Of a stretch of DNA of 64,000 nucleotides, positions 29,046 to 37,738 are shown in pieces. Within the stretch, counting starts at the first letter, position 1; the number at the start of each line of letters is the position of its first letter. The notes under the pieces are model-generated. The model had not been told where the DNA came from. It saw nothing but the letters and a program-made list of their open reading frames with translations, and did no database searches. The stretch comes from Anaplasma ovis str. Haibei (GTDB lineage: Bacteria; Pseudomonadota; Alphaproteobacteria; Rickettsiales; Anaplasmataceae). The stretch is taken from NCBI RefSeq assembly GCF_002214625.1, contig NZ_CP015994.1:558001-622000 (forward strand), read 5' to 3'. The translations under genes were made by a program, and so were the position numbers.

Positions 29046-32000
29046 TCAGGTGCCCATGGGAGATATAACCACATTACGTGACTGTTGTAGGGTGGAGATT
29101 GCCGAAACTGTTGCCAGCGAAGATAAGGACTGGGGTTGGGATACCTCAGGGGCTACGTCCTGAGTAGTAGGCGGCTGCTCAGGCTGAGGTATTGCTAAGG
29201 TCAGTTTGGTAACACCCATAGGCAAGTTGCTCAAGCAATGTTCTACCCCTGCACTCTTGTGGAGGCTAAACCACCCTACCCAAAAACCTAAAAGTCCTCC
29301 CACCAGCGCTACATAGGGTATAAATACATAGGGTGGTGTGTATCGGACAAGAAATACTCCTGAACATATTGATGCAAAACAGAAGGCCATAATAAACATG
29401 TTGGCTTCCATGACGCGCTTTATACGTTGGGCGATTGATCTCCGCGATGCGGTTTTTACAATGGCGCATCTTTGCCGTTCCGAAAGCTGCTTTGGCCTGT
29501 AGTGCAGGGTTGGATCTCTACTAAACTCGTCCTCAAGGTTGCGCTCCACTACACTTTCTCTATCATCAAACTGAAATCTGCTCAGGGTGCGTCCCGCATA
29601 CTCGTCAATTGCCGCCTTTAGTGGTTGCTCACAGCCCCTAAGTGATTGGGGTGTGCCAGACTCCTGATCGCCAATGAAGTAGGGAGTAAGGCTGGTGGTG
29701 TTGTAGAGGTTACTCAGGCTACTCAGAGTGGTATAACTCAGGTTGCTGTTATAGTCGGGTAGGCCACAAATCCTGAGTAAAAGCCTACTTAACTCTCCGG
29801 ATGTAGCGCTGGGACCAGGCAAAAAGCCTATGAGGTTCGCAGCAGATTCTGTAAGTTGTGCGTTACGCAAAAAGTCTCGTATGCATAGCACTCTCGGCAA
29901 AAAAGACTCATATACCACCTGTCCTATGCGATCATCAAGCTGCCTTAAGTGGTTAATGCCTGTAAGCTCCCTTAATATACGGGATTGTGCAGCCTCCGCA
30001 AACTGGCTGGTGATCATAGTTTCACAGAGTTCGTTGAGTTCCAGTAAAAACTCCTTCCATTTCAACGGGCCAGCCGACAGTCTGAAGCCCCAAAAGAGCA
30101 TCTGTAGCTCTGAGAGGAGTATGTCTGGCCGCTGGACTATACGCGAGACTTCTTCCTCATTAAAAAAGTCATGAGAGGTGCGTATCTTGCCCTCCCCTAC
30201 ATTCAATAATTTTAGCCCGTCTCTACCCAGTACTATATCCGATCCGTCAAAGTTACAGCCAGGATAAAATATGAATATAGCAGCGGCAATTTTCTCCAGA
30301 TTTTCCTGATTATAGCGTGTATGAACTTCCAGCGGGGGCATGACCTTTCTTAAAGTTGCTGCTACGTCTCCAACTAGCGTACTCCTAAAGCTGTGGCTCT
30401 CCATAATAAACCGGGCACTATCCGCGCTCATGGCATGGACCAAGTCTTCCTTGTTGGTGGCATTGTACAGTTGGGCTGCCACACTTGTAAGTGCAGTAGA
30501 AAAGCATAACAGCGGCATAAGGTGTTGGAGTGTATTCCTGCCGATCTTTTCAAGCATGTCTCGGGTTTCTGGGCCACTGGGGCAGCCAGCTTTCACGCAC
30601 TGATACGCTATAATGTTGCTCAGCAATGCGTTATAATGCTCGGCCATGTACCCCGCTGCCTTGTGTCCTGCACTCAGTAGTAGGGAGTTCGCCCTGCCCG
30701 CATCTCTGGCAACGAGGTGCTTCATGTATTGGTAGAAGCCTTGATAATCTTCCGTATGTAATATGTTATGAATGTTAGTATGCTCGTCATCCAGATACTC
30801 TAGTATCGAGAGCACAGTAGCGTCCGCTTCCTCTTCTTCCTGCGGAGTAGAACGTCTGAGCGATTCGAGATGCACTAAATACGAAAATATAAATCTCAAA
30901 ACCGTATTCGCTACATTCTTGGAGGCTATACTCTCTGGACTGACGGGAGTGTAGCGTGTGGATAGTAAATCCTGAAATACTTGGGCGTTAAGCTGCATTC
31001 TCGACGCTACATCTATACCATATGTGTAACTGCCTACAGATATGGCACCTGCGGCATAGCGGTTGACGGTTATCAACCTAACGCTGCGAACCTCATCAAC
31101 TACCACCCGCCCCCGCTGGAAGTCTACAGAGCGCGCAAACTTGCATACCGTGCGGGTCACCTTCGGCCTCAGAACACCGGGTATGTAACTGTCACCTATT
31201 AGCTCCGAAAGTAAGGGGTTACAAAACAATGAGTAGACGGTACTGGGGCTAACGTCTACTCTTGAGCACTCTTGTATGTTATCAGCCAGTACCGCCGCAA
31301 GTTTGTAGGGATTACCAAACGGCTCGGTTTCCAGTAGTTTATTACAGTAGCTGCCATCAAGGGTCACGCGCGCTTCTGGTGAGGCAGAACCTTCTGGTGG
31401 GGGATTCGAGTCACCGCCGCTTCCACTTTGAACATTCCTCGCAGAAGTATCCAGTGCTGCATTTTGCTCACCAGATTCAGCATCTGGCACCCTGGAAAGT
31501 TGACCATTCTGCTTTGAAGCTTGCTCTGGAGCTGGCGTAGAAACTTTACCATTCGCCTGAGTAGGCTCAAGGCTCCCCAAAACATCCAGGGCGCGCTCAC
31601 CACCCTGCTCTGCTGGGGATGCTGGCACCCTGGAAAGTTGACCATTCTGCTTTGAAGCTTGCTCTGGAGCTGGCGTAGAAACTTTACCATTCGCCTGAGT
31701 AGGCTCAGGGCTCCCCAAAACATCTGGGGCACGTTCACCACCCTGCTCTGCCGGTTTGGCTGATGACACCCTCAAAAGTTGACCATTCTGCTTTGAAGCT
31801 TGCCCTGGGGTTGGCGTAGAAACTTTGGAAGGTTTACCTGATCTTACAACAGGTTTTGCAATTTTAGCCTCCATCCTAGCACTACGAATCTCACATAACC
31901 TCATACCGCGTATTCCAGTACTTCCAGCGCTATTAGCCGAAATACCATTAGTAGATGCTACAGACCGTTTTGCAGAATTCACAGACGCGCTACGCGCCGC

Positions 32001-32165
32001 CGTACCCCGTGGTGACTGCGCTCGGTTCCTTGATGCACCTCCAATATCATCATTTGAAAAGCATCGACGCGCCATGTTGTGTGCATGTACACCATTGTTA
32101 CCTTGCGGTGATCGACTCTTAGGAGGCTCAATAACATCACTTTTTAGCGGTTTTCCACGATACAT
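29046..32165 (-). CDS. Large repeat-containing protein with C-terminal membrane hairpin, unknown function
   Basis: I do not recognise this 1039-residue protein. Residues 1-110 are basic and Ser/Arg-rich with no signal peptide. Residues 114 to about 240 hold two full and one partial copy of a 46-47 residue Pro/Gln/Ala-rich repeat beginning KVSTPAPEQASKQNGQ. A long, mostly helical soluble region follows. Two hydrophobic segments (about residues 925-980, AFCFASICSGVFLV and VALVGGLLGFWVGWF) form a hairpin, and the tail is Pro/Gln/Ser-rich. No enzyme motif is visible. A broken copy of its 3' end is at 25533-25795. The large size, repeats and bilobed hydrophobic element fit a secreted or host-membrane protein of an obligate intracellular bacterium; this is inference. 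The start at 32165 has no clear ribosome binding site. Confidence 0.8.
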   Translation of the reverse strand: MYRGKPLKSDVIEPPKSRSPQGNNGVHAHNMARRCFSNDDIGGASRNRAQSPRGTAARSASVNSAKRSVASTNGISANSAGSTGIRGMRLCEIRSARMEAKIAKPVVRSGKPSKVSTPTPGQASKQNGQLLRVSSAKPAEQGGERAPDVLGSPEPTQANGKVSTPAPEQASKQNGQLSRVPASPAEQGGERALDVLGSLEPTQANGKVSTPAPEQASKQNGQLSRVPDAESGEQNAALDTSARNVQSGSGGDSNPPPEGSASPEARVTLDGSYCNKLLETEPFGNPYKLAAVLADNIQECSRVDVSPSTVYSLFCNPLLSELIGDSYIPGVLRPKVTRTVCKFARSVDFQRGRVVVDEVRSVRLITVNRYAAGAISVGSYTYGIDVASRMQLNAQVFQDLLSTRYTPVSPESIASKNVANTVLRFIFSYLVHLESLRRSTPQEEEEADATVLSILEYLDDEHTNIHNILHTEDYQGFYQYMKHLVARDAGRANSLLLSAGHKAAGYMAEHYNALLSNIIAYQCVKAGCPSGPETRDMLEKIGRNTLQHLMPLLCFSTALTSVAAQLYNATNKEDLVHAMSADSARFIMESHSFRSTLVGDVAATLRKVMPPLEVHTRYNQENLEKIAAAIFIFYPGCNFDGSDIVLGRDGLKLLNVGEGKIRTSHDFFNEEEVSRIVQRPDILLSELQMLFWGFRLSAGPLKWKEFLLELNELCETMITSQFAEAAQSRILRELTGINHLRQLDDRIGQVVYESFLPRVLCIRDFLRNAQLTESAANLIGFLPGPSATSGELSRLLLRICGLPDYNSNLSYTTLSSLSNLYNTTSLTPYFIGDQESGTPQSLRGCEQPLKAAIDEYAGRTLSRFQFDDRESVVERNLEDEFSRDPTLHYRPKQLSERQRCAIVKTASRRSIAQRIKRVMEANMFIMAFCFASICSGVFLVRYTPPYVFIPYVALVGGLLGFWVGWFSLHKSAGVEHCLSNLPMGVTKLTLAIPQPEQPPTTQDVAPEVSQPQSLSSLATVSAISTLQQSRNVVISPMGT
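31480..31826. repeat. 138-141-bp tandem repeat inside the 1039-aa gene
   Basis: Units start at 31826, 31685 and 31547 on the minus strand; the third is cut short after about 60 bp. The first two encode 47 and 46 residues and differ mainly by a few substitutions and one codon. Confidence 0.85.
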
Positions 32166-32211
32166 ACTATTTTAAGAAGTTTAGCAATTTACTTATTAAT
32201 CTTAACATTTC

Positions 32212-32236
32212 TTAAAATAATATGCACATTATTTAA
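32212..32236. other. AT-rich near-palindrome in promoter region
   Basis: TTAAAATAAT and ATTATTTAA face each other across ATGCAC in the 119-bp gap upstream of the 1039-aa gene. The layout of two arms around a six-base centre loosely recalls XerCD dif sites but does not match their consensus well. It may simply be part of an AT-rich promoter. Confidence 0.3.
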
Positions 32237-32284
32237 CCTATGTTAAAGAATTATACTAACATCAGCGCAGATATTCTTAACATT

Positions 32285-33817
32285 TTAGGGAAAAATTCTT
32301 AACAACTTAAAATATGGCTCCACCACCACAGCTTTACGTCTACACACATAGGCAGCCCCTGCAGCACTGGCATAGAACGCACAAGAGACTACAGCTATAG
32401 CAATTACAGGAGGAGCAGCAGTACTTACAGTAGTCACAGCAATCACTGCAAAAGCCACAGCCATGACTAGTTTCATAGTTGGGCCACCAACAGGTGGAGC
32501 ATTAAGCCACTTTATTTTACTAACCTGCTGTGGTTTATAGTTTTCTATGACATCATATTCTGTATTATCCTTCTTACTCCCTGCTACAACAATCTCCTTC
32601 ATGGATATCACAGGAATCTTAGCAGTCTTGACAGCATCCTTTATGGCACTGGGATCCATCTCAACCATGACCTTGGCAACACCAGAATTGGTAGCAACCT
32701 GAGCTACGACCTTACTGGGCCCAATCTCAACAGTACTTCTACAGCAACAACAGGCACAAGTAATCACAGCAACGGTCCCAGCAAAGAGTAGAGCACCGAC
32801 AGCAACCAGAGCACCAGCAGCCAGAGCAACACTAGCCCCCACAACAGCACCTGTTAGCAGTCCCACGATCTCAGCACCTTGAGGACCTAGAGTCCCAGCC
32901 ACACTAGCCACCCAATCAGCACCTAGAGCCTGAACAATCGACCCGGCCAACCCACCACCAACACTACCCTTAGGAAGCTTTACAGTAACCCTGACACTAC
33001 CCGTTGCAACCTGACCACCCTTAGCAGCAGCCTCCCTAGCAGCGGCCTTAAAAGCCTCTAGCGCAGCGGCCTGAGTAGCAAGCTGAGCAGCCAGAGCCCT
33101 AGCAGCCTCAGCAGCAGCAGCCTGAGCCTCTAGAGTCTGAGCGGCAGCCTGAGCGACATTCCCAGCCACAGAACCCAGGACAAGACCACCAGCAGCACCT
33201 GTTACCAGTCCCAGAATCTCACCACCCTGACCACTGAGAACACCAGCAACCTTGACACCAGCCTTGGCACTATCCTTAGCGACCCTGACACTATCCTTAG
33301 CAACCTTGACACCAGCATCGGCAATCTTACCAGCTGTACCCTCAGCAGCACTAGCAATTTTCCCATAATTTATTTTTCCAGCTATAGGAGTTATAGGAGT
33401 AAGAACAGGTTGTAATGATTGTACAGTGACTAATCCTTCTTCCTTTACTTGTATAACTTGCTTCCAAGATCTATATAAATCCCTTATAGATACTCCAGTT
33501 ACTGCTAAATATGCTACTGCAGCTACTGCTGATATAGCACCAGCCACAGCAATAGCTAGACCACCACCAGCCAGAGCAACCGCCCATATTACTGCTACTG
33601 CACATAGTAGCTTGCCTATGTTCAGGAGTACCCCAGATACTATATGGAGAATGCTATTAGTGCATATTGGGATGAATGATAGCGCTGAGCACTGAAAGTA
33701 AAGGGAGCTTGCATTACCTATGTTCAGTGGTACCCTGACACTTTTCCTGTTTTGGTGGCTTAGAAGTACTCTGTTCAGGTTCCCAATCTGGAGCAATCTC
33801 ACCTCTAGAGCACTCAC
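32285..33817 (-). CDS. Ala/Val/Gly-rich multi-helix membrane protein, open but chimeric copy
   Basis: Open frame of 510 residues. Residues 1-60 do not look native: they are an out-of-frame piece of the family's 3' region joined to other fragments. True family sequence starts at about SGVLLNIGKLL (residue 61). The body has a hydrophobic hairpin (68-108), a long Ala-rich helical stretch (EAQAAAAEAARALAAQLATQ), a second hydrophobic region ending in a cysteine cluster (CACCCC, about 350-357), and a third hairpin (about 449-494). The end (VVVEPYFKLLRIFP) replaces the hydrophilic tail seen in the copy at 26053. Function is unknown. The three hairpins suggest a membrane-inserted protein. Whether this copy is expressed is uncertain, since it lacks the natural start found at 26053. 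Confidence 0.6.
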   Translation of the reverse strand: MSALEVRLLQIGNLNRVLLSHQNRKSVRVPLNIGNASSLYFQCSALSFIPICTNSILHIVSGVLLNIGKLLCAVAVIWAVALAGGGLAIAVAGAISAVAAVAYLAVTGVSIRDLYRSWKQVIQVKEEGLVTVQSLQPVLTPITPIAGKINYGKIASAAEGTAGKIADAGVKVAKDSVRVAKDSAKAGVKVAGVLSGQGGEILGLVTGAAGGLVLGSVAGNVAQAAAQTLEAQAAAAEAARALAAQLATQAAALEAFKAAAREAAAKGGQVATGSVRVTVKLPKGSVGGGLAGSIVQALGADWVASVAGTLGPQGAEIVGLLTGAVVGASVALAAGALVAVGALLFAGTVAVITCACCCCRSTVEIGPSKVVAQVATNSGVAKVMVEMDPSAIKDAVKTAKIPVISMKEIVVAGSKKDNTEYDVIENYKPQQVSKIKWLNAPPVGGPTMKLVMAVAFAVIAVTTVSTAAPPVIAIAVVSCAFYASAAGAAYVCRRKAVVVEPYFKLLRIFP

Positions 33818-33948
33818 ATTCAGGAGTACCCCAGATATCGCATGAGCTCTGTTTGCTACTGCATATGGGATTGCTGCACACAGTGCTGGGGTACAGAAGT
33901 AGGCACTCCCCTATCTTGCTCTTGACTGTTGCGCGACGGTGCTTTTTC
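33710..33948 (-). pseudogene. Mosaic of partial copies of the Ala/Val-rich family
   Basis: Read on the minus strand, the sequence shows in order: a family 3' end (VAQQSRAR then stop, near 33915-33945), a family 5' piece (AVANRAHAISGVLLN, near 33830-33870), then a jump to a 3' segment (EIAPDWEPEQSTSKPPKQEK, near 33740-33810). After that comes the 5' part of the copy at 32285. These joins show at least three tandem units reduced by deletions. Confidence 0.7.
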
Positions 33949-33957
33949 CCGATTAAT

Positions 33958-34127
33958 AGGATGAGCAAGAGGCTGCACTGAAAGTAAAGGATGGCGAAGG
34001 GGAGTAGAGGACAATAGAAGTTTGCATTGCTGGGGTAAAAGCAATTATTGGTGCTGAAGGCATTGCCAACGCAGTTATAAAAGGACTGAAAGACAGGAGC
34101 ACTGGTATATGCTTAAGGCCGTTTGCG
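33958..34127 (+). pseudogene. Relic of the gene at 23177
   Basis: The plus strand matches the 23177 gene in two blocks. The first is AGGATGAGCAAGAGGCT with the charged segment after it. The second, around 34028-34110, would encode GVKAIIGAEGIANAVIKGLK (compare GVKGIIDTSSIADAVKKRLK). In-frame stops and a gap between the blocks show it is decayed. It ends against the argS stop codon. Confidence 0.7.
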
Positions 34128-35867
34128 CTAACGCATCTCCTCCATAGGAGTTATGGAAAATATGGAGAGGCCTAAAGAAATCACCAGCGCGACAACCTTG
34201 ACAAGGTAGATCCTGGCCGAAGTTGTGGCAACGTCTCCTTCAACAATAAATCGCATATCAACACTACGGCTTCCGTGCCCCCAGAGCACGTGGAACGCTT
34301 CGGCAACTTCCAATAAATAGAACGCTATCCTGTGCGGTTCATGGCTTACAGCAGAAGATTCTACTACGCTCGGCCATCTAACCAGAAGCTTTATGAGCGC
34401 AATTTCTGGAGCGGAAGACACTCGCGAAAAATCCACATCCTCAATGGGTAAAAGGTCGGGTGCATTGCGTATCAAGGAGCATGCCCTTGCATGAGCATAT
34501 TGAATGTAGAAAATTTGACTATCCTTTGACTGCTCTTTCGCCTTTGCGAAGTCAAAGTCAAGCACCACATCATTCTTTCTGGTCATCATAATAAATCTGG
34601 CAATATCCTTGCCGACCTCTTCTACCACATCTCTCGCAGTCAAAAACTCACCGCGCCGTTTTGACATTTTAACCGGCACCCCATTTTCTAAGAAGTTGAC
34701 CATATTATGGAGCTTAACGTCTATTGTAGCCTTGCCATCACTCAGTGCGTGCACCGCGGCTGTGAGCCTTGATACGTAGCCTTTGTGATCAAAGCCTAAA
34801 CCTAAGATCATGTCATTAAAACCCCTGGAGATTTTATCGAAATGGTAGGCGATATCCCCAGCAAAATAGGTCCAAGACCCGTCTTCTTTCTGCAGCGCCC
34901 TGTCGGAATCGTCACCAAAATCAGTAGACCTGAATAGTAGCTGCTCCCTGGCTTGCCAAGCCACGTCTTCCTCTACACCTCTAGGGCGCTCAAGTGTTCC
35001 GTAGTAGAGCATCCCCTTTCGTTGTAAAAATTCTACGCACTTTTCAATGGTGCGGTTACGCTGCAAATCCGCTTCATACGTGAACACGTCGTGTTTCACA
35101 CCCAAAAGCGCCATATCCTCCCGTATCAGATCTAGGATGCTCTTCAGTGCAAATTCTCGGATAACCGACGCCCTGTCTTCAGACGAAAGCAGCTTATCTC
35201 CGTGCCTTTTAACTAGGGCTTCGGCTATAGGTTTTAGGTACTCTCCAGGATAAAGACCCTCCCCTATCGTGACCTTCTCTCCTAATGCTTCTTTGTATCT
35301 CAAATATACTGACTCAACCAGCGTATTGATCTGCCCGCCGGCGTCATTTACATAATACTCCCTGGTAACATCATAGCCAACCCATGCCAGTAAATTTGAC
35401 AGCACATCTCCAAAAACTGCGCCGCGCGCATGCCCTATGTGTAGTGGACCTGTGGGGTTTGCTGAGACGAACTCTACATTCACCTTTTGCCCACGGCCTA
35501 GATTTATTGCTCCATAGTCTTTACCCGCATTGTTTATGTCTCTGATGGCTGAGTACCAAACTTCGCTTTTGCATTTTAAGTTCACAAACCCAGGAGGTAC
35601 TACATCCACACTCTCTACCCCCTCCACTCCCTCAAGGGCTTGTCGCAGATGTTCCGCAATTTCCATCGGGTTCTTTTTCTTGAGCTTACCAACAACCAGC
35701 GCAGCATTGGTATACACGTCGCCATGTCTATCCTCAGTGGGGGGAGCAACTATGAGCTTTTGTAATGAAGAATCCGCAACCTCAGCACCCCAAAGCTCAC
35801 CAATCTTCTGGATTACTACACGCCTAAAGTTGCCAAACAAATTAATTGCACTACCAGCCGAAACCAT
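34128..35867 (-). CDS. argS: Arginyl-tRNA synthetase
   Basis: Class I synthetase charging tRNA-Arg. The HIGH motif is at residues 143-146 (PTGPLHIGHARGA) and a KMSKS-like motif is present as KMSKRRGEFLT. The N-terminal additional domain and the C-terminal DALR anticodon domain (IQYAHARACSLI onward) are complete. It has 579 residues, typical. The start ATG at 35867 (MVSAGSAINLF) fits the family. It marks the right border of the accessory island; the relic at 33958-34127 abuts its stop codon. Confidence 0.97.
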   Translation of the reverse strand: MVSAGSAINLFGNFRRVVIQKIGELWGAEVADSSLQKLIVAPPTEDRHGDVYTNAALVVGKLKKKNPMEIAEHLRQALEGVEGVESVDVVPPGFVNLKCKSEVWYSAIRDINNAGKDYGAINLGRGQKVNVEFVSANPTGPLHIGHARGAVFGDVLSNLLAWVGYDVTREYYVNDAGGQINTLVESVYLRYKEALGEKVTIGEGLYPGEYLKPIAEALVKRHGDKLLSSEDRASVIREFALKSILDLIREDMALLGVKHDVFTYEADLQRNRTIEKCVEFLQRKGMLYYGTLERPRGVEEDVAWQAREQLLFRSTDFGDDSDRALQKEDGSWTYFAGDIAYHFDKISRGFNDMILGLGFDHKGYVSRLTAAVHALSDGKATIDVKLHNMVNFLENGVPVKMSKRRGEFLTARDVVEEVGKDIARFIMMTRKNDVVLDFDFAKAKEQSKDSQIFYIQYAHARACSLIRNAPDLLPIEDVDFSRVSSAPEIALIKLLVRWPSVVESSAVSHEPHRIAFYLLEVAEAFHVLWGHGSRSVDMRFIVEGDVATTSARIYLVKVVALVISLGLSIFSITPMEEMR

Positions 35868-36042
35868 GGATAACCCTGCATTCTATGGCTTCAGTATATA
35901 AGCAATCTCCAGTACATAAAAGTCTTATATGGCAACACAAGCTATTCTCACCAACTCCGAAAACACATTCTCAGCTGCAAAGCCAAGCATCAGCACGCAA
36001 CCGGCGTATGCCGTTCCAACAGCGGAGAAGTTTCTGATGTAC

Positions 36043-36072
36043 TTGATACCAAATGTGCTATAGTGCTATGCT
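36043..36072 (+). promoter_or_regulatory. Possible promoter of recO
   Basis: TTGATA (36043-36048) and TATGCT (36067-36072) are separated by 18 bases and lie 28 bp before the recO ATG. Both boxes are imperfect, so support is modest. Confidence 0.35.
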
Positions 36073-36099
36073 GTCTCACCCTAATGGTTACATTCGTAT

Positions 36100-36816
36100 A
36101 TGCAGTGGAGAGAAAGGGGAGTGGTGATAGGGGCACGCCCGTACGGGGACGAGCACTTACTACTTTCCATACTCACGCGTAACAGAGGGTTGCGTAGAGG
36201 GCTAACGAGGTTCATAAGAAGGCGTCCTCCGCAGATAGGGGATCTTGTTGATGCAACCTGGCGGGCAAAACTTCCAAGCAATTTAGGGCATTTTACCTAT
36301 GAGGTGATTACTTCTACCTTTTACAACTATTTCCGCGACAGGGTTAAGCTCATGTGCCTATCATCAGTTACCCACATCATGAGTGTTGCGCTTCCAGAAA
36401 ATGAACCACACCCAATATTATATGACTCATTCCAAGATTTTGCCGCCGCGGCTGAGGCCGAAGCGCCATGGTATAACCATTATCTGAGATTAGAACTGTC
36501 AGTGCTATCTCAGCTGGGGTTCGCATTAGATCTGTCAAGGTGTGCCATAAGCAACACCACAGACAACTTGCTATTCATCTCCCCAAAAACTGGCAGAGCA
36601 TTGTCTGCAGTTGTCGGGCATGCATACCGTGACAGGCTTTTACCCCTGCCAAAAGTCCTGCGCAGCATATCATGTGGGTTAGAGACCGAGTGTTGCTCAG
36701 CAAGTGAATTTGCACTAAGCCTAAAAATTTTAGGTTTTTTCTTGCGCAGACACCTCCTACAAGAGAACCACACGTTTAAGGAGTCCAGAAAGATACTAAC
36801 TGAGCTACTGGAGTAG
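36100..36816 (+). CDS. recO: DNA repair protein RecO
   Basis: RecO works with RecR to load RecA on SSB-coated single-stranded DNA during gap repair. The N-terminal OB-fold begins WRERGVVIGARPYGDEHLLLSILTRNRG, characteristic of the family. The helical domain contains LRLELSVLSQLGFALDLSRC, where a zinc-binding site sits in some homologues; only part of that cysteine set is evident here. Length is 238 residues. It is rightward and followed by an unrelated acidic gene. Confidence 0.93.
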   Translation: MQWRERGVVIGARPYGDEHLLLSILTRNRGLRRGLTRFIRRRPPQIGDLVDATWRAKLPSNLGHFTYEVITSTFYNYFRDRVKLMCLSSVTHIMSVALPENEPHPILYDSFQDFAAAAEAEAPWYNHYLRLELSVLSQLGFALDLSRCAISNTTDNLLFISPKTGRALSAVVGHAYRDRLLPLPKVLRSISCGLETECCSASEFALSLKILGFFLRRHLLQENHTFKESRKILTELLE

Positions 36817-36892
36817 AATTCTTGCATTTTTAAAGAATATTCACTATTAAATGATAAAAGCAAGTAGTTCAAGTACCAACCAGGGGGTTGTT

Positions 36893-37501
36893 ATGGCCGC
36901 AGCACAAACTGCTCAAGAGCAGAACATGGGACCGAACTTGGCGGCAGTGCAGTCTTTGCTCAATGCAACTCGAGATATGTCCGGCGGTGGCGAGTCAGAA
37001 GATGACAAGTCTGCTTTGGCAATAGCATGCGCAGTCATGGCCACTCCAACCCAAGCGTTGAAGAGCGATGTAGTGGCAAGCCTTTTAGGTAATGTAGACA
37101 GGGCCGTGGTCTCTCTGGGAGCAAACATCACTCCGCAAGTTAGTATTTTTAGTCCTACAAGGGGCACTTCAGTATTTTTTGGATTCCCAATACTCTTCGA
37201 TAGCATATCTAATGGGGACGCCGGAGGAGATGAGGGGGGAGATGTGTCGGGAGGAGGCGGCGAAGGAGAAATCGCCTCTGGAGACGGCGACGAGGGGCAT
37301 CATCTAGACGCAAGGGATGATCCGAGTCTTTTTGACCCCTGGCGCTTTAATGAATATCCCTACGCAGATGAAGCAATATCGCACGCCTCCCACGGCATGG
37401 ATGGCGTTTCGCACGCAATGGGTGTGGATATGTATCATGACCTATCTCCTTCCGCATCTCCAGATGTGCGTCCTGAACACTCTGAAGGTCGGGGAATGTA
37501 G
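36893..37501 (+). CDS. Acidic Gly/Asp-rich hypothetical protein, ends at an in-frame amber codon
   Basis: Not recognised. From the ATG at 36893, which has AGGGGG five bases upstream, it encodes 202 residues; an earlier ATG at 36851 has no ribosome binding site. The N-terminal half looks globular (LAAVQSLLNATRDMSG, VVASLLGNVDRAVVSLGANI). The middle is a run of Gly, Asp and Glu, and the end is rich in His, Asp and Tyr. After the TAG at 37499-37501 the same frame stays open for 55 more codons to a TAA at 37667-37669, with similar composition. The gene may have been about 258 residues before a nonsense change. Confidence 0.65.
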   Translation: MAAAQTAQEQNMGPNLAAVQSLLNATRDMSGGGESEDDKSALAIACAVMATPTQALKSDVVASLLGNVDRAVVSLGANITPQVSIFSPTRGTSVFFGFPILFDSISNGDAGGDEGGDVSGGGGEGEIASGDGDEGHHLDARDDPSLFDPWRFNEYPYADEAISHASHGMDGVSHAMGVDMYHDLSPSASPDVRPEHSEGRGM

Positions 37502-37669
37502 CCCTTGTGGCCTATCCGACCATATCAGTACAAAGGGGCGATACATTATTGCAGTAGCGATGCCGAGATACACACTTCCGATGGCGGGCAGGCTTTGAAG
37601 ATTGACCCGTATTACTACAACACACATGCCTATCCAGAAGGGATGGGTGTCGTAGCTTTTTCACCCTAA
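37502..37669 (+). other. In-frame continuation beyond the amber codon
   Basis: Reading on in the same frame gives PLWPIRPYQYKGAIHY, then EIHTSDGGQALKIDPYYYN and a stop at 37667. The tyrosine- and aspartate-rich wording resembles the residues before the TAG, which supports one original gene. No separate start with a ribosome binding site is evident. Confidence 0.5.
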
Positions 37670-37738
37670 CCTCTCAAGAAATTGCACATACCCTGACGGC
37701 CGAAATACAAGCGCTACATCACGTGGATACACATGCGC

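Noticed and set aside
32212-32236. Chromosome dimer resolution (dif) site
   Set aside because: The two arms and six-base centre recall dif, but the arm sequences do not match the alphaproteobacterial consensus; kept only as a low-confidence near-palindrome.
24250-33817. Identification of the Ala/Val-rich family as the A. marginale appendage-associated proteins (AAAP/ALP)
   Set aside because: The clustered, repetitive layout made me consider it, but I cannot recall those sequences well enough to match any motif, so the name is not used.
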